A DNA stretch of 7,199 bases, taken from positions 1 through 7,199 of the forward strand of contig DAIDJT010000135.1 in assembly GCA_027451265.1 (NCBI GenBank), given 5' to 3'. This document shows positions 5,586-7,199 of the stretch, in pieces (position 1 is the first letter of the stretch; every line of letters begins with the position of its first letter). The notes below the pieces were generated by a model. That model searched no databases. It saw only the letters and a list, made by a program, of their open reading frames with translations, and was not told where the DNA came from. This DNA comes from Bacteroidales bacterium. GTDB taxonomy: Bacteria > Bacteroidota > Bacteroidia > Bacteroidales > VadinHA17. The position numbers were made by a program, and so were the translations under genes.

Positions 5586-6485
5586 CTACTTCCTGAATTC
5601 TCCGAACAATCTGGAGCCGTTGTACCATTTGACCACCACACCGTAAAGGAGGGCAGTCCAGAAGGAGAATAATGCGTAAACCAGCGCCGGTTTGACCATC
5701 TCGTTGCTCTGTATCAGCGTTCCTCCTACAAGGAGAGCAAGTGTGGTGTTCTGCAAAGCCACCTCCACTCCTATTGTCCATGAGGTCCTCAGTCCTGTTT
5801 TTCCGAACATACCCATCGCCATCCCGGCAGCAAAACCGGCAAAATTGATTAACACTGCATATGGCAAAATCTGCCAGAGATCAGTTCTGGTTATGCCTGA
5901 ACCACCGCTTGATTCATCGGCGAAGGCTATTATTGCGTAAACACCGGCAAAAAGCACAATCATGACCGACCTCACTGGTCTTTGTATTTTGTTGGCTATT
6001 TTTTCACGAAAGTACCTGATGACAACTCCGGTCATGGCTGGCAACAATGTGATGAAGAAAATCTGCAGGAATGAGGCAACAAGAGGCAGTTCAAATTGTG
6101 AATGCCTTCCCATGAAGACTGTCAGGGCCAGGTTAACAAGCAGGGGAATTGTTGCCAGTGTCAGAAGGCTGTTGACTGCAATCAGTGAAACAGATAAAGC
6201 CACATTGCCTCTGAAAAGCACTGTTACGAAACCCGATGTTGTTCCGCCCGGGCAGGCGGCAAGAATTACAAATCCTGCTTTTACAGCCGGGGGAAGATCA
6301 GTAAATCCCACTAACAGGAAGGCCATAAGTGGCAGCAGAATCATTTGTGAGATCAGGCCCAGTATGAAAGCCCTGGGTGACCTGTAAATCTGCCTGAGAT
6401 CATCGAAGTTGATTGACAGGCCCACTCCAAACATGATTGTGGCCAGCACCGCACTGACAAGAAAATCTATGTAGGTCAGGTTCAT
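5586..6485 (-). CDS. Bile acid:sodium symporter (BASS/SBF) family membrane transporter
   Basis: A protein of 299 residues, the usual length for bacterial BASS carriers, made almost wholly of hydrophobic helices (about nine or ten). Family landmarks are AACPGGTTSGFVT at 76-88, equivalent to the CPGG segment of the first crossover; VNSLLTLATIPLLVNL at 104-119; Gln47 in LISQMILLPL; and GVEVALQNTTLALLVGG at 239-255. Glu241 and Gln245 in the last motif match residues that bind Na+ in structurally known bacterial ASBT homologues. It therefore most likely moves an organic anion inward with Na+. Bacterial members carry varied substrates (bile acids, pantoate, 2-keto acids), and the actual one cannot be told from sequence. 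The ATG at 6485 starts directly at the first hydrophobic helix; another ATG at 6489 is out of frame. It lies downstream of the serpin in the same orientation, about 190 bp away across a repeat array, and converges with the hexosaminidase gene. No strong promoter was found in the 6486-6563 part of the spacer. Confidence 0.93.
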   Translation of the reverse strand: MNLTYIDFLVSAVLATIMFGVGLSINFDDLRQIYRSPRAFILGLISQMILLPLMAFLLVGFTDLPPAVKAGFVILAACPGGTTSGFVTVLFRGNVALSVSLIAVNSLLTLATIPLLVNLALTVFMGRHSQFELPLVASFLQIFFITLLPAMTGVVIRYFREKIANKIQRPVRSVMIVLFAGVYAIIAFADESSGGSGITRTDLWQILPYAVLINFAGFAAGMAMGMFGKTGLRTSWTIGVEVALQNTTLALLVGGTLIQSNEMVKPALVYALFSFWTALLYGVVVKWYNGSRLFGEFRK

Positions 6486-6563
6486 TCATGTAAAGAAACA
6501 GGATTTCAACAACACTGACAACAAATTGTTTACAGCCGCAGGGTAAAGACATCATGCCGTAAG

Positions 6564-6668
6564 AAACCTGAAATCAGAATCCGCAAACCGGAATCCACGA
6601 ATCGCTCATCAGAAATCGAACATCGCAAATCGCAAATCGCAATTCGCAATTCGCAATTCGCAATTCGC
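6564..6668 (-). repeat. Tandem 7-bp repeat array, TTGCGAA/TTGCGAT type (15 units)
   Basis: Fifteen heptads in unbroken register. On the plus strand the units nearest the serpin are AATTCGC four times (6641-6668), then AAATCGC twice (6627-6640), ACATCGC, AAATCGA, TCATCAG, GAATCGC, AATCCAC, AAACCGG, AATCCGC, AAATCAG and AAACCTG at the far end. The gradient from perfect to degenerate suggests recent duplication at the serpin-proximal edge. The array begins 5 bp after the serpin stop codon (TGA, 6674-6676) and ends about 80 bp before the BASS gene start. It has no coding potential, no spacers and no stem. Confidence 0.92.
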
Positions 6669-6673
6669 AAATT

Positions 6674-7199
6674 TCACTTGTCTCCGGTTGCCGGATCCGC
6701 CACCAGCCCCATGAATACGATGGTGCCGGTTGTTGACTCCCTGATGAAATAGAGGAACGGCCTGTTGATGTCTATCACCTCTGGTTCAGGAGGAAGCGAT
6801 GTACGGGTAAACCCTATCACTGTGGCAGCTGCGGCTTCGGTGCCTTCTTCCTTGTTCTCAATAAATGTCTGGTGCAGCACAAACGAGATGAATACCTCTA
6901 CATCACTGATCCTGCTGAAGTCTGCAATGCCCGGCTCAAACGCCTGACCCATACCCAGGCTGATCAGATCGTCATTCAACCTGCGCTTGTACTCATACTT
7001 GAATTTCGGCATGTAGAGCTCAACCTCAACCGGGCCGTATGACAGGCTTTTCATCCACTCCTCCCATTTTGTGGCATCAAGCCCACTTACAATTTCAGAG
7101 GGGGCAATCCCCTCATCAGGAAGAGCCACCACCATCGAGTAGTTACCCTGCCCGTAAGGCAATTCAACCAGTGTAATATTCTCCTGGTGTGACATTGCA
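6674..7199 (-). CDS. Serpin, C-terminal half with reactive-centre loop (partial, runs off right edge)
   Basis: The frame is open to the window edge: the codon upstream of the ATG at 7195 is an in-frame Ala. The visible 174 residues therefore start inside the protein and represent a bit under half of a typical serpin of about 380-400 residues. Counting from that internal Met as 1: VELPYGQGNYSMVVALP at 10-26 is the conserved strand after the MSQ-type motif; HQTFIENKEEGTEAAAATVI at 108-127 holds the serpin hinge (EEGTEAAAAT); the loop runs to SLPPEPEV; and NRPFLYFIRESTTGTIVFMG at 144-163 is the serpin signature. With Gly118 as P15, P1-P1' falls at Thr132-Ser133, with Arg131 at P2. The small-residue hinge is intact, so this should be an inhibitory suicide-substrate serpin rather than a non-inhibitory one. 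Known Bacteroidota serpins such as miropin of Tannerella forsythia inhibit several protease classes. The export signal is not visible. The target protease is unknown; a Thr or Arg scissile residue would predict elastase-like or trypsin-like targets respectively. Confidence 0.93.
   Translation of the reverse strand, partial: AMSHQENITLVELPYGQGNYSMVVALPDEGIAPSEIVSGLDATKWEEWMKSLSYGPVEVELYMPKFKYEYKRRLNDDLISLGMGQAFEPGIADFSRISDVEVFISFVLHQTFIENKEEGTEAAAATVIGFTRTSLPPEPEVIDINRPFLYFIRESTTGTIVFMGLVADPATGDK

Noticed and set aside
7193..7195. ATG as the true start of the serpin
   Set aside because: The frame continues to the window edge with no stop, and the residues match the middle of serpins, so this Met is internal.

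Overview
The window looks like a chromosomal segment of an environmental, probably anaerobic or facultative member of the Bacteroidota (Bacteroidales/Marinilabiliales-like). The reasons are weak or absent Shine-Dalgarno sequences, TAnnTTTG-type -7 boxes upstream of two genes, a GH20 lipoprotein with an LASC lipobox, a Tat-exported protein with the RRSFLG motif, and a membrane-anchored NapC/NirT-type tetraheme cytochrome. This assignment is inference; there is no rRNA or other marker gene.

Layout. 1-80 (-): the first codons of a Tat-exported protein that runs off the left edge. 81-248: a spacer holding a 7-bp tandem array and a candidate promoter. 249-1703 (-): a fusion of a tetraheme NapC/NirT cytochrome with a SUMF1 (formylglycine-generating-enzyme-like) domain that lacks the catalytic cysteine pair. 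1704-1829: a divergent control region with an inverted repeat and a -7-like box. 1830-3179 (+): an exported fusion of a nucleoside-hydrolase-like domain and an FmdE-like domain. 3176-5509 (+): a GH20 beta-N-acetylhexosaminidase lipoprotein that overlaps the previous gene by 4 bp (ATGA). 5510-5585: a convergent spacer with a hairpin and a short heptad repeat. 5586-6485 (-): a bile acid:Na+ symporter (BASS) family carrier. 6486-6673: a spacer with a long heptad array. 6674-7199 (-): the C-terminal part of a serpin, including its reactive-centre loop, running off the right edge.

How the genes may work together. The only firmly coupled pair is the nucleoside-hydrolase/FmdE protein with the hexosaminidase. 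Both have export signals, and together they suggest envelope-side cleavage of glycosidic bonds (amino sugars, possibly nucleosides or another ribosyl-like substrate). Nothing in the sequence links the BASS carrier, the serpin and the cytochrome-SUMF1 fusion to one pathway.

Most unusual features. There are two odd domain fusions back to back (NapC-SUMF1 and nucleoside hydrolase-FmdE). There is also a family of strictly 7-bp-periodic tandem repeats (GCGATTT / TTGCGAA type) in all three spacers that follow the 3' ends of minus-strand genes. In two cases the 7-bp rhythm appears to run across the stop codon. No tRNA, rRNA, CRISPR array, insertion sequence or phage gene was seen.
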